A model generated the notes under the pieces. That model saw only the letters and a program-made list of their open reading frames with translations, was not told where the DNA came from and searched no databases. DNA of 64,000 bases from Bombyx mori (taxonomy: Eukaryota > Arthropoda > Insecta > Lepidoptera > Bombycidae): positions 11,656,731 to 11,720,730 of the forward strand of contig NC_085117.1 in the NCBI RefSeq assembly GCF_030269925.1. The letters run 5' to 3'. Below are positions 53,101-64,000 of the stretch, piece after piece (position 1 is the stretch's first letter; each line of letters starts with the position of its first letter). The position numbers and the translations under genes are program-made.

Positions 53101-56100
53101 TGGATACCAAGTTTCAAGTTAATCGGATGCATGGTTCAGTAGTTATAACGGAACATCCGTAAAAACCACTGTAGATTTATATATTAGTATGGGTTTAATT
53201 TTAAATTGTTGGGACCTAAAGGGTAAAATGCCAGGTATTCTCATATCAAGCGATGCGATTATGCCAGTGTTCAAATCTCGCAGGCAGATCCCAATTTTCG
53301 TATTGAAATACGTACTTATAACCTTCATGCATGACTTAAAAGATGAAGAAATAACATCGTGTAATAAGAAGCAAACCTTTTGAGCCCACACTAGCAAGTA
53401 CCACCACCTTGTCTTATTCAGCACTGAACCAGTAATGCGTTCGGATTTGAAGGGTGGGATAACCATTATACTACATTAGTATTGAAAATTCAGCTTCAAG
53501 GTGTGTGGCGGCATTCACTTTGTGATGTCTATGAGCTCCGGTACTAATTCAACACTAAGTGAGCCGTGAGCACGTGTACTCATTATACATTATGAAATAA
53601 AGAAATTTTAATATCATAGTCAAAAAATTATCATCGTCAACTAGTCGACATACCAGAAAAAAACCACCACAGGACTTTGTATAACAGCGATTTCAAAAGA
53701 GCAAAGGAAATCCAACGTTATTGCTATGGTCCTGATATTCATAATGTGTTCCAGGTAGTTCCCTGGGCGCCGAAGTGTCCTGGCAGGCAGTAGCGGGCCG
53801 CGAGCCTCCCCCGCCCTTGCCGCAACTATCAAATCACAACCAGTACCGCGATAGACTCCTTGCGCCGGGCCTATTTCCACATTCGGTCATCAGAAAAGCT
53901 CTGGTGGTAATTGCACGCGTGCATAACAGTAATATTAAACTAAAAATCATTGCATAGATATTTAGCATTGAAATAGATAATATAGTATATACTGGATGTT
54001 AGGAGACCGCCTCCGAAAACGAAGACAGACAATAGTACTAATGACACCTTTGATGATGGGACGGAAAAAAAATGGATCCTGATTTAAAAATATATTTTTA
54101 AAACGTTTTATTAGCATTATTTACGCTCTATCATGTTAGTACAGCTAAATGAAACGATAGTTTCATAAAAAAATCATTATTTCACTTAAAAAAACCCAGC
54201 AATGAAACACACAATCAAAAACAGCTGATGCTCGGATCAACGAACGCACGGGCGCGGCGCAGACTAGCGCGATCGCTTAAATATTTATTTACACAAGATT
54301 TGTCTAAATAACTCCATCGTCAAAGGTGTGGTCATCAGTACTATCGTCAGTCTTCTGTTTCGGAAGCGGTCTCCTAACACCCAGTATAACATGTAATGCA
54401 CGACAGATCTATGCGCGCACGTGGTGCGGCGGGGGCGCGGGGGGCGCGGCGGAGGAGGAGCTGGGCGAGGCGGCGGTGTCCGCCGTGCTGGCCCGCCTCC
54501 GCCTGCATGCGGCGCGCACCGCCTCCACAGATCAAACACATCTTATGCACAAGTACGTGCAAAATTATTATTTTCATGGTGGATCAATTCAATTAAATTA
54601 TTGTGGATGGTGGTAGGACCTCTTGTGAGTCCGCGCGGGTAGGTACCACCGCCCTGCCTATTTCTGCCGTGAAGCAGTAATGCGTTTCGGCTTGAAGGGT
54701 GGGGCAGCCGTTGTAATTATACTTGAGACCTTAGAACTTATATCTCAAGGCGGGTGGCGCATTTACGTCGTAGATGTCTATGGGCTCCAGTAATCACTTA
54801 ACACCAGGTGGGCTGTGAGCTCGTCCACCATACTAATAATAATAAAAAAAATCACACCCAACAGTCTGACTTTCTAAATCAGTCTTCCCATTAATTCTTG
54901 TTTTTATTTACCAATCCAAACCTTAGCATTCTCTGTAGTAAATCTATGGGTAAGGCCTGTAAAATCCTAATCCAACTACAGCCAAGGCAAAAAGTAAAAG
55001 CGTTAAACACATACCTTTATTGTGTACGGAATGTGTTAGTCGCAGGGCAACACCGAGGTCGCCGTCAAGCGGTTGCCTAACAGTCTGAGCATCAATTTAT
55101 TTAAACCAGATAGTAATCACTCTAACAAATAATCGGAATTCATTCTGTAGGTCTTTTATTCGTGAGGGCGCGATACTAGCCCGCATGAATGGGTACCCAG
55201 ATCCTTACTAATACTTACACTAAACATTTGTTTGTTACGATCTGGAACGTATTACAGCCATATTATAGAGATAGTAGAGACTTCCTTGACTTCACTGAGT
55301 GGGCGGACGACCTCCCAACACTTAAACCATTAAGAGTATTTTGTGTTAGCATTTCCGATCATTCACAGTGTAATTCTATAATTTAGATGCTGGTCAGATT
55401 TGTACAGCTGGTGCATGCAGTATATGGAAGGGTTACAGAAACCTCTTGGATTGATGGTGTCAGAAAATGTAAGTGCAAGCTTGCATTCTTTCTTGTAATG
55501 CTTGTTTGGAATAGATTTTAATGAAGTAGGTCGCTTTTCTCGCCTTCTTGTTTTATGTAATTAATCTGAACCAATTCCGGTATTATTCATTTTTTACAGT
55601 TTTTGTATAAAGGCAGTTAGTCACTGTGTGTATTTTGACACTTTTATGCGCAGCATGATGCCTAATGCGGAATGCCAAATTTTTTAAATGTAAATGTAAA
55701 TGATATTACTTTTTTTTATTACGAGTGAACCGTAAAGATTTGGATATGTTAAACTATTAAATGATGTATTATTATTTAAAATGAACATGTATAAAATATT
55801 TTTAACAGAAATAGGCATTTAATTCTCATTTTTCATATAAGTTTTTCTTTCACCTCTGTCTTTTCCAATCGTTAAAGTTGTGCCGCGACAAAGGGGGGCT
55901 AAGAATCACTGAATTATGAAATTTAGAATTGATTTCGTTCAGGGCACGGACATAGAGAGCGGAGGGTGGTGTGCAGTTGTGCGCCGCGCGGGGGTGTCTC
56001 TAGTCTGTGAACTCGAACCGCTAGAACGCATGATGTTGTCACCTGAAGATACACTGGAATCTGGAACTGGTATGCACAATAATTTAAAAACTTGTCACTG

Positions 56101-59100
56101 ACAACTGTTTTCATTTGATTATAAAAATAGATATTTTTAGTAATGATGAGTTAATAATGGGTGGGTTTAGGCAGATGGGCTCACGGTTGACCTGGCGTAA
56201 AGTTATTAAGTGGTTACGATGTGTGTCGATTTAATTGGAGGAACTCAAAATATTCTGTTACACTAGCGAATATGAAGCGTCTCTGATACACAACTAAGAG
56301 ACAGCAAAGCATGATGACAGATGACAGAGGTCTAGTAAGATACAGTGCGGCGAAAAAAAAAATTTCCGCGGGAGACCATATCGTGCAAGGGTAGAAGGGT
56401 AGCAGTTCTGTAGTGGTGTGACGGTTGCTGTGGCAGGCGTGTGGCTGGGCGCGCTGTCGGCGGCGGCGCGGCGCGTGGTGGCGGCGGGCGCGTGCTGGGA
56501 GCGGGCCGCCTCGCCGAGCCGCGCGCACCAGCTCGAGCGACAACTGTTCGCAGCCGCCGCGCCGCAACACCGCCTGCTTCCTAGACTGCTGCATCTGCTG
56601 CACTCGCCGCCTGTACGTACTCTCTCTTGTTACCATCTCACCTGAATGTGCCCTCTCTATTCGAAATATTCCAATTAATATTCCTTAAGGAATCCACCGT
56701 ACTAAGAATTGTATTGTAGACTATAACGCTTGAACTAAGCAATAAAAATTGGCAAATATTTATTTTTTTTGGTCTTCATTAAAATATCTTTTCCAATTAG
56801 CATTTACGAGTAGAAAGTCTCATAGATTTATTATTTTTCGGACGTAATAAAGACAAATGCAATGATAAAAAGCATGGTCAAAACTTGACTTCTAGATCTT
56901 AACACCCCAGCAAATCAATGAACTTAGTGCAATTTTGGAGCCGATCAGAGATCTCCAAAGTGCCGTACTGGAACTGAACGATGCCCTCAGATTGGATGTT
57001 CCAGACATCGAAATGTCTAGAAGTGAGTATTTACTTATAACTATAAGACTTATGATAAAGAATAAATCGTGAATGAATTGTAAATGTAATAAATTACAGG
57101 TGAAGATGATGAAGACGGTGAATATGAAAGTTTATTTGCCAGCGATCTCGGAGTAGCCGTGGTCACCGAGGCCATTAGGCAAATGGCTGAAATGAGGTAA
57201 TCCGCAAAAAAAAAGTATTGCCGGAGCCAAGAGCTCGAGTCTAGATCAGTTGATTATTATTAATTAATACATATGAAAAATAAAATTAAATGTATAGCTT
57301 GATATAAAATGATAGTAATCTGTCTTTGGATATAAAACTGTTTACTATTTCCCCATGACCCTTCTATTGCTTCACAGTAGTAATAACTGTTATTTTCACA
57401 CCCTAAAATTCTTTCACTAATTTCTTTACTAATTTGCCGATACTGAATGAGGTTTTACTCCAAATTGGTAAGTACAACAAATAAAACTACAACTTAGGTA
57501 TATAGTTTATTGTCGACTCTTAGTAAAGTGTCAAATTCATTTCAATAACATACAATTACAATAAAAGTGCGTACTTAGAACCTGTTGACGTTCGTAGTAG
57601 GCTAGTAGTCATTCTCTGGTTCCCTTAGTTTATTTTTATGACACGCACGGGAAGACATGAGTGTTGCTGTTATTATAGGCAAACAGCACACAGCCAAAGT
57701 AATTGATATTGAATTTTGGAAATTAAAAAAAATATATATACTGAAATTTACAATATAATGTCTCAAAGCTGTAACTGTCTATTGAATATATAAAAAGGAA
57801 AAGGGGAAGTCATAACGAGGCTAAATTACCTTAAAGAATATTAAAGTGAACAGTATACAAGTTATTCATAGATTTAAAAAATAAATGTTTCTTTGTATCT
57901 TATTTCTCTATGCGTTCATAAATCATTCATTTAATTAAATTTAAACTTTGTACAATTGCTATGGCACCTCAGGACTTATCATATAACAGTACGTAATATA
58001 ACTTCATTTTCATTATGCAGTTCCAAGAATTATAAGAGTAATTCATTATTTGAACATTATTAATATTATCGTTGGCTTCACGATTGCGGGTAGGATGATT
58101 GAAACATACAAATATGTCTACCCTCTTTCTAGTCCGTTCTCGGATGTTACCACTGGAACTAGTACGCGAGATACGGGTTTTGTTTTTGTTGTCAGATGCC
58201 GCGTGGTGCGAGGCGCGCTGGCGGCGCTGGGCGTGTGTCGCGGGGCGGGCGCGGTTCCGGGCGCCGGACACTGCGCCGTGCACTGGCAGGCCTACCGCGC
58301 GCTTCTATGGCTGCACGGCGCGCCGCCACATGCCGCCACGTAATTACACCCCTTCAACCTGTTAAAACGTACACCCAAAGAGTTCAACACGTATCATAAT
58401 TTAATAGTGCATCGATTGATGTGACAGATTTTTACTATGGTTTCAGGTTTTCGATTCGACATGCAATTTCGCAAAAACTAAATTGAATAATAAATGCAAA
58501 TGATAACATTGTCCTGCGGTAGTTATCTTCCCTGAACGTTTCTTATCTGACTTTAGAATATGTGTGTCCAATAGATTTTATTCATTCATCATAAATAAAT
58601 AAATGAATATGAAGGATTTTGAATATGGTTTGCTGTCCAACAGGAATTCGAATTCGTCGGAAGCGTTCCGGTTGAAGCTGAGTGCGCTAGGCGGCGCGGC
58701 AGTGAGTGCGGGCGCGGGCGGCGCGGGCGTGGTGCGGGTATACGCGCGGGGGCCGGGGGGCGCCCGGGCGCGCGCGCACCTGGCCGCCGCACGGACGCAC
58801 ACCGCCTGGCAACACGCGCTGCCGCACTTCCTCTACCATCTCGCGCATCAACTGTATCCTTGATATAACTTTATTTATCAGTGGTCCATGAAGGACGATG
58901 ACTACTTACAGCTCACCTGTCCTGATGAAACTGGTAAGGCTTTCCGGCCACCAGATCCTTTCTTCATACAAAAAAAGACTAATTATTACCATTAGCTAAA
59001 AAGTACTGCTGTCAACCCTAAGTAATAGTAATATTAATTCAATTGTCAGACCTATAATAATTTGCTGTGAAAACTTGATTTTGACAATCTGATAGTATTA

Positions 59101-62100
59101 ATTTAAAACCGTCACAAGATTCTTTTCTTTAACAATTGAATTAGTTGGGCAGTTAGCGGCGGCTTCGATTTTGGTTGGTGGTTAGCAAGAATCAACCAGC
59201 CACGACTCGTGCAGACCTACGTCAATATGCTGGAGCCCTGGTGTGAATGGAATGCGTGCTCGCGTCAGTATACAACACTCATTGTTTTTACAATCAATTT
59301 AGATTTTTATTCGATACTTTTAACATGTAGTAAAAAATTATTATTTAGTAATGCATACATATTATTATTATGCATTTCTGATTCGACATATTTAGTAGGA
59401 GTGATACGGCAAATTGCCAAATTGGATAATCTTGAATTAGCTGTAGAATTGATTGCAATACTAAGTTTCAAGTTCATTATAGAAACACAATTATGTATAG
59501 TAAATAAGACGTCATCGGTGCAACAATATGTTGTATATGGCCAATATATATAATATTATTTTTTAATTTTTTTTATCGCTTAGATTTGTGGACGAGCTCA
59601 CACCGAGCCCACCTGGTGTTAAGTGGTTACTGGAGCCACTGGAGGTTATATGACTATGACTACTATCTACCTACCTATAGCCACAATTTTTCCGTTTGAA
59701 CATAAATGTACGATAAAGTAGTACCACGAAATCGAAAAGAAATAAGTTTGGAGTGCTTTAAATTTAGAAGCTAAAATACTCAATTCCAAGTAATCCGACA
59801 GATCTTGATTAAAGTGCAAAAATTAACTTTGTTGTTTGATATTAAAACAGGTCAGTTTATATTGGGGTTGGCCCTGCTAGACCTGGAAGACACGGAGGCG
59901 GCGTACACGGCGTTCTGCAAGGCAGCCAAAGGTGTTAGCACGGAGCCTTTCCTGCGACACCTCGTGGCCGAGCCGGACGCGCACCTCACTCAGCACCGAG
60001 CCCTCGTGCTGTACTACATGAAGGTAGCTTTTTTTTAAAGGGATTTTATGTCCTGGTAACTAAGACAAGGTCAAGTCTTATTTTAATATGAAAATTAATA
60101 TTATGAAATGAAATGAAATGAAATGAGATGATATGGGATGAAATATAATATCAGTAAAATTGTGGTCATTTACTGAGACTTTTTCAGTGAACTTTTTTGA
60201 GGTTTTGTGCAAACCTCCAAAGGAGGTTTTTGAAGTCGTGGCCTAACGGATAAGACGTCCGGTGCATTCGTGTTGAAGCGATGCACCGGTGTTCGAATCC
60301 CGCAGGCGGGTACCAATTTTTCTAATGAAATACGTACTCAACAAATGTTCACGATTGACTTCCACGGTGAAGGAATAACATCGTGTAATAAAAATCAAAC
60401 CCGCAAAATTATAATTTGCGTAATCACTGGTGGTAGGACCTCTTGGGAGTCCGCACGGGTAGGTACCACCACCCCGCCTATTTTCGCCGTGAAGCAGTAG
60501 TGCGTTTCGGTTCGAAGGGTGCGGTAGCCGTTGTAACTATACCTGAGATCTTAGAACTTATATCTCGGGGTGGGTGGCGCATTTACGTTGTAGATGTCTA
60601 TGGGCTCCAGTAACCACTTAACACCAGGTGAGCTGTGAGCTCGTCCATCCATCTAAGCAATAAAAAAAAAAAAAAAAAAGGTTCCCGAGAAGTTATGTTC
60701 AGCAGCTTTGTTTCATTTTCCCACATTGTGCACTTTCACACATACTAAACAGTTAATAAACCACCGTTATTACACATTTAAACCCAAATAAACACTAAAT
60801 AGACAAAAACAAATCACACAAGTTCACTCCTCGCGTTCCCGCCAAAAAGTCCATGAAGGTAGCTGATAGTTATGCGACACCGAGTTCAAATGAGTTTGAT
60901 ACTTGCATACTTAATAACTGATTTTTCTATAGGTTATAAAATTGTTCGAGATTCACGACGAAGGCGCTTGCGTTGTGCGTCTCGCGGAAACCGCCATTAG
61001 CATCGCTGACAAAGATGATCCCAATTTGGTAAGATTTAATTTGCATTTAATACGCGCCTAATTTAGTAAAAGGATATGTTTGTTGACTCTTGGAATTGCT
61101 GAGTCAATTGACATATTATTATGTAATTGTGGTAGGTAATATGTGCATTGTACACGTCAAGATCTCATATATCTATTTACTTTGTTAAGCTCTACAGACT
61201 GGCTGGAAAAAAATAAGAAAAAAGTTTTAAAATAATTCATAGTCATTCTGACAATTAGGAGAATATACTCAAATGTCCAGAAATAAAAATTCTGTAGTAA
61301 TTTTCGTATTCGGTAGGATTTGATTATAAATAAATTTTTTTATGATTATTTGAATAAATGAAGACATGAGTGGATGAATGGGTTAAGTACCATTTTTAAG
61401 ATTTTTGAGTTTTTATGTTGAATGAAGGTGTTATGTGCCTATAAACTATATTAGACCTTAAAACTCTGGGCTTAAAAGCTATTTTTAGAAATTGCATGCG
61501 ATGAAGGAGTTATTTATGTACGAAAAGTATAAGTAACAAAAGTTTGTTGCTCGTTTTCTCAAAATTAACAAACTTTATCGTATTCCCTTCGTCCACTCAT
61601 GTCTTCAAATGTAAATGATGTGTATGATGAATGGTTTACAATGAGGGGTACGTACCACGCGTGCGTACAGTCGATGTTCCAGTGGGTGGTGTTCAAATGG
61701 CACCTGTCGGGCGGGCGCACGTCCCGCGCGCTGACCGCCGCCGCCGCCAACCCGGCGCCGCACGCCCGCGCCGCCGCTGCGGCCGCCCTGCTCACTACGC
61801 TCGGTATATATACAATCTACCAATAGTAGGGGAGCCCACGATGCTAAATGGGGATTTACTCGAGCGTCATAGAGACCTATTGGGATGCAAAGCTTAGATG
61901 ATACTAAGAAAAAAATGTCATATAATGTATACCTTTTCATCGGTGGGGGTAGGGCCTATACATTTTCAAATTTGTAAAAAAAACTGTTGCATGGACATAG
62001 TCGAGCGCATCAGATATAGCATAAAAGTGTTACGTATTTTTAATAATGTATGTATGTTAATCGTCGACGTAATCTGATCGTTTGCATGGTGGGTGTGGTC

Positions 62101-63947
62101 GTAGGTAAGGGTCGAAAATTAAAATAAATAAATTAATCGAGCGCGTCAGATTTTCTTAGGGGGTTTTAAGTGAACCTTAAATAAAGCTCTCATGCAATAA
62201 TCTGACGATTTCGAGGTGACGCAAACTCGCGGACATTATTACTTAACCGGGTACAAGGTATCCCCTGTATATTAATCTGCCGCGCTTTAGTAAATCCCGA
62301 AATCCCCGCCTGGGCTCCCCTACTTAATACATCATTTGGGACTAGTGATAACTACAGACCACGGAACTCAATCCAATACTTCTACTAACTAGAGTTTAGG
62401 AACAAAGGCGGATGTTAAAGCTTCGATTACAACACACGACACGATCTACGAATATTGCATACGTTTGATTGAAAGTAATTTTTTTTTTTTTAAATATGGT
62501 AGCTATGTCGGCCATCGGTTATGTAGGTAATATTATAGAAACTTTTAAATTATTTATTGTTCTAATTTGGGAAAATGTATCTAACATGTTGATATTTATA
62601 TTCTTTTATTCTCTAGATTGAGACCGCTAGTCGTTAGCGCAATATTAGGGGCAAAGCAAAAACGCCGGATACCGTTTATTATATTATTATGCAGGGAAAG
62701 GTGTAAAGCTATGTATGTCGGTTGTGTCGCAGGCAGTCGCGGCGAGCTGGGCGCGCTGGTGCAGTGCGCGACGATGGCCGAGGAGGCGGAGCGAGCCGCC
62801 GCCGCGCGCGCCGCACTGCACGACGCGCACACACACAACCCTTATTACGACTTCCTCTACGCGCTGCATCTCTCCAGACACCACTACAGAAAAGGTACCT
62901 GTACAGTTTTAATTTTAATCGTATGAAGTTGCTATCTGCGTCAAAATAGCCACTGCTAAATATAATATGAAAGTTAATAAATAAGGATGTAAGGATGAGA
63001 AATATTTGGTTAAAACGTGTGAGAAGCTACCGCATCGTGTATTTGTGGAAAAGAAAATTAACTTGCTTTTAACAGATTTAAGATATACATTTTCAATGAA
63101 TTCAAATTAACATATCGTCGCTGTCAAACCAAAATCTGCTATGTTTTTTTTTCTATTGCTTAGATGGTGTTAAGTGGTTATTGGAGCCTATAGACATCTA
63201 CAACGTAAATGCGCCACCCACCTTGAGATATAAGTTCTAAGGTCTCAAGTATAGTTACAACGGCTGCCCCGCCCTTCAAACCGAAACGCATTACTGCTTC
63301 ACGGCAGAAATAGGCAGGGCGGTGGTACCTACCCGCGTGGACTCACAAGAGGTCCTACCACCAGTAATTTGCTATGTGCAAAAACTCTTTTTTGAATTAA
63401 CGAGTAAATCCATTTTCGTATAAAATTTTATATGAAGGTGATTTTTTAAGAAGGTGAATTTTTAAAGCTATAGATAAATATTAAAGCTATAGACACATAA
63501 CAGTTTTTTTTATACGGTAGATAGGACTGTGAACTAAGTATACGAAAAGATCAAAAAAGTAAAAAACAAAAAAAGTGCACATAATAGCAGATTTTGGTTT
63601 GACAAAGACGATATTTTGATTAATTTCAGTGATCATCTTATTTTTTCATTTATTATTGTTTCGCATACATGTTTTTTTCCTATCTGGTAACCTCGACGGT
63701 TATGCCAGGCTCACCGGGCGAACCATGGTAAAGCAAGCTATTGTGAATATTTTCAAGACGTAGTTGTCTTGTGTCGACTATAGCGGCCGCGGTGATGTAC
63801 GAGCGCGCGGCTCGGTGCGCGGCGGAGGGCGGCGGCGTGGCGGTGCGGCGTCGGTACCTCGCCGCGGCGCTCACCGCGCTGCGCATGGCGCGTCCCGACC
63901 ACGCCTTCATAGCGCGACCCGCCACGCATCTAGACTCCAAACTACAG
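50193..63947 (+). CDS. Nup160: Nucleoporin Nup160 (partial, C-terminus off the right edge)
   Basis: Twenty-three exons: 50193-50286, 50370-50475, 50917-51133, 51297-51402, 51679-51874, 52119-52288, 52384-52547, 52628-52721, 53755-53906, 54407-54552, 55387-55468, 55943-56069, 56437-56612, 56896-57022, 57100-57196, 58196-58339, 58644-58853, 59157-59263, 59851-60023, 60933-61028, 61671-61803, 62733-62894 and 63784-63947. Every phase matches, giving 1,081 residues; human NUP160 has about 1,436, so the end lies beyond the window. The start has a strong CACCATGG context. Landmarks: TRNRFIYW (60-67), VHRLVFPHP, a WALW box, WCMQYMEGLQKPLGL, MLEPWCEWNA (~830), ALLDLEDTEAAYTAFCKAA, and YYDFLYALHLSRHHYRK. 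The N-terminal half is the beta-propeller, the rest the alpha-helical stack. It is a scaffold part of the Nup107-160 Y-complex of the nuclear pore. Later exons are very GC-rich and Ala/Arg/Gly-rich, unlike exons 1-8. Confidence 0.93.
52941..53192 (-). repeat. Helitron-like repeat, inverse of 37446-37679
   Basis: ACTAGCTGTATCAGTCCGCT at the left and GTAGATTTATATATTAGTAT at the right, with TGGATACCAAGTTTCAAGTT and ATCGGATGCATGGTTCAGTA between. It is an inverse, fairly close match to the Fbxl16 intron 6 repeat, here in Nup160 intron 8. Confidence 0.6.
53220..53603 (+). mobile_element. Bm1: Bm1 SINE, old and decayed
   Basis: Recognisable but heavily mutated: AGTGTTCAAATCTCGCAGGC (B-box), GAAATAACATCGTGTAATAA, CAGTAATGCGTTCGGATTTG, and an A-rich end. 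It directly abuts the Helitron-like repeat in Nup160 intron 8. Confidence 0.7.
53992..54384. mobile_element. MITE with long terminal inverted repeats in Nup160 intron 9
   Basis: The left arm CTGGATGTTAGGAGACCGCC and the right arm (inverse CTGGGTGTTAGGAGACCGCT) match over about 70 bp, flanked by TATA on both sides (53988-53991 and 54385-54388). The 393-bp unit has no ORF. A TA/TATA target suggests a mariner-type or related group. Its right end lies 22 bp from the exon 10 boundary. Confidence 0.75.
54607..54850 (+). mobile_element. Bm1: Bm1 SINE, 5'-truncated
   Basis: GGTGGTAGGACCTCTTGTGA through GGGCTGTGAGCTCGTCCACC and an A-rich tail, in Nup160 intron 10. It is close to the consensus, so young. 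Confidence 0.85.
57197..58195. other. Nup160 intron 15, nothing recognised
   Basis: About 1 kb of AT-rich intron without a repeat or gene that I can name. Confidence 0.45.
59560..59655 (-). mobile_element. Bm1: Bm1 SINE fragment
   Basis: GACGAGCTCACACCGAGCCC and CACCTGGTGTTAAGTGGTTA, the inverse of the Bm1 3' end, in Nup160 intron 18. Confidence 0.7.
60030..60851 (-). mobile_element. SINE-like retroposon inserted at the Nup160 exon 19 donor, with nested Bm1
   Basis: An exact 13-bp duplication CATGAAGGTAGCT lies at 60017-60029 and 60852-60864. On the minus strand the element starts at ACTTTTTGGCGGGAACGCGA and ends in an A-run (seen as Ts at 60029-60036), so it moved by reverse transcription. 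It contains no ORF. A full Bm1 (60234-60679) has landed inside it. It is the same family as 49575-50085. It sits in intron 19, right after the 5' splice site. Confidence 0.75.
60234..60679 (+). mobile_element. Bm1: Bm1 SINE, full length
   Basis: Head GTCGTGGCCTAACGGATAAG with B-box GGTGTTCGAATCCCGC, full body, CCATCTAAGCAATAAAAA and an A-run. It is the most complete plus-strand Bm1 in the window and is nested in the retroposon 60030-60851. Confidence 0.9.
61825..62324. mobile_element. TIR element (MITE) in Nup160 intron 21
   Basis: The left end AGTAGGGGAGCCCA and right end TGGGCTCCCCTACT are inverse, with a further shared GGGGATTT inside; about 500 bp. TTAA follows at the right end but the left flank is AAT, so the target duplication is unclear. 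No ORF. Confidence 0.55.
63150..63366 (-). mobile_element. Bm1: Bm1 SINE, 5'-truncated
   Basis: Inverse Bm1: TTGCTTAGATGGTGTTAAGT at the left through GAGGTCCTACCACCAGTAAT at the right, in Nup160 intron 22. Confidence 0.85.
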
Positions 63948-64000
63948 GTACACCTTACACTACACGACAAGAATCTTTAATTTGTTATTGAACCAAATCA

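Noticed and set aside
56214..56636. Long minus-strand open frame of 140 codons
   Set aside because: It is antisense to GC-rich Nup160 exon 13 and has Arg/His low-complexity sequence without family features.
1..64000. Bacterial-type systems (operons, defence islands, toxin-antitoxin, phage)
   Set aside because: The window is intron-rich insect DNA; I found no compact gene clusters or ribosome-binding sites.

Overview
The window is animal nuclear DNA, almost certainly Bombyx (silkworm, B. mori or a very close relative). The main evidence is a dozen or so whole or partial copies of a SINE that I recognise as Bm1 (tRNA-like head, then a conserved body, then an A-rich tail), together with Lepidoptera-type Helitron-like, RTE, Jockey, I-type LINE, Harbinger and maT elements. 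Genes are split by short GT-AG introns. There is no sign of bacterial, plasmid or viral gene organisation. For every spliced gene below I rebuilt the exons by hand from splice sites, reading phase and remembered family sequences. Each spliced model adds up to whole codons, which supports it, but no transcript data were available.

Layout. 1-2.5 kb: decayed RTE LINE pieces and a Bm1. 3.4-4.1 kb (minus): Uev1A, complete in four exons. 4.5-5.3 kb: decayed mariner. 5.6-7.8 kb: internally deleted Harbinger element (A) carrying a 1.3-kb hAT-like insert. 8.2-10.0 kb: dead Jockey LINE interrupted by Bm1. 10.1-15.5 kb: full Harbinger element (B) with an intact two-exon DDE transposase and an intact six-exon Myb/SANT-like protein gene. 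15.6-23.5 kb (plus): complete puromycin-sensitive aminopeptidase gene, 11 coding exons. 25.3-32.7 kb: a TIR element (TSD TAA) split by a full-length I-type LINE with two intact ORFs, a broken DD37D mariner (maT) and a Bm1 piece. 36.3-41.5 kb (minus): complete Fbxl16-like gene, 7 coding exons, with a solo LTR and Helitron-like repeats in its introns. 43.7-49.3 kb (minus): a second full-length I-type LINE with intact ORFs. 50.2 kb to the end (plus): Nup160, 23 coding exons seen, running off the right edge.

The four host genes are unrelated housekeeping or regulatory genes: ubiquitin signalling (Uev1A), peptide turnover (Psa), an F-box/LRR adaptor (Fbxl16) and a nuclear pore scaffold (Nup160). 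They are not an operon or pathway cluster. The striking feature is the transposon load packed between and inside them. Several insertions touch gene control or splicing: Harbinger B ends 145 bp before the Psa start, a MITE ends 22 bp before the Nup160 exon 10 acceptor site, and a retroposon has duplicated a Nup160 5' splice site. I found no new defence or metabolic system; the most notable system is the apparently complete Harbinger element B together with its deleted relative A.
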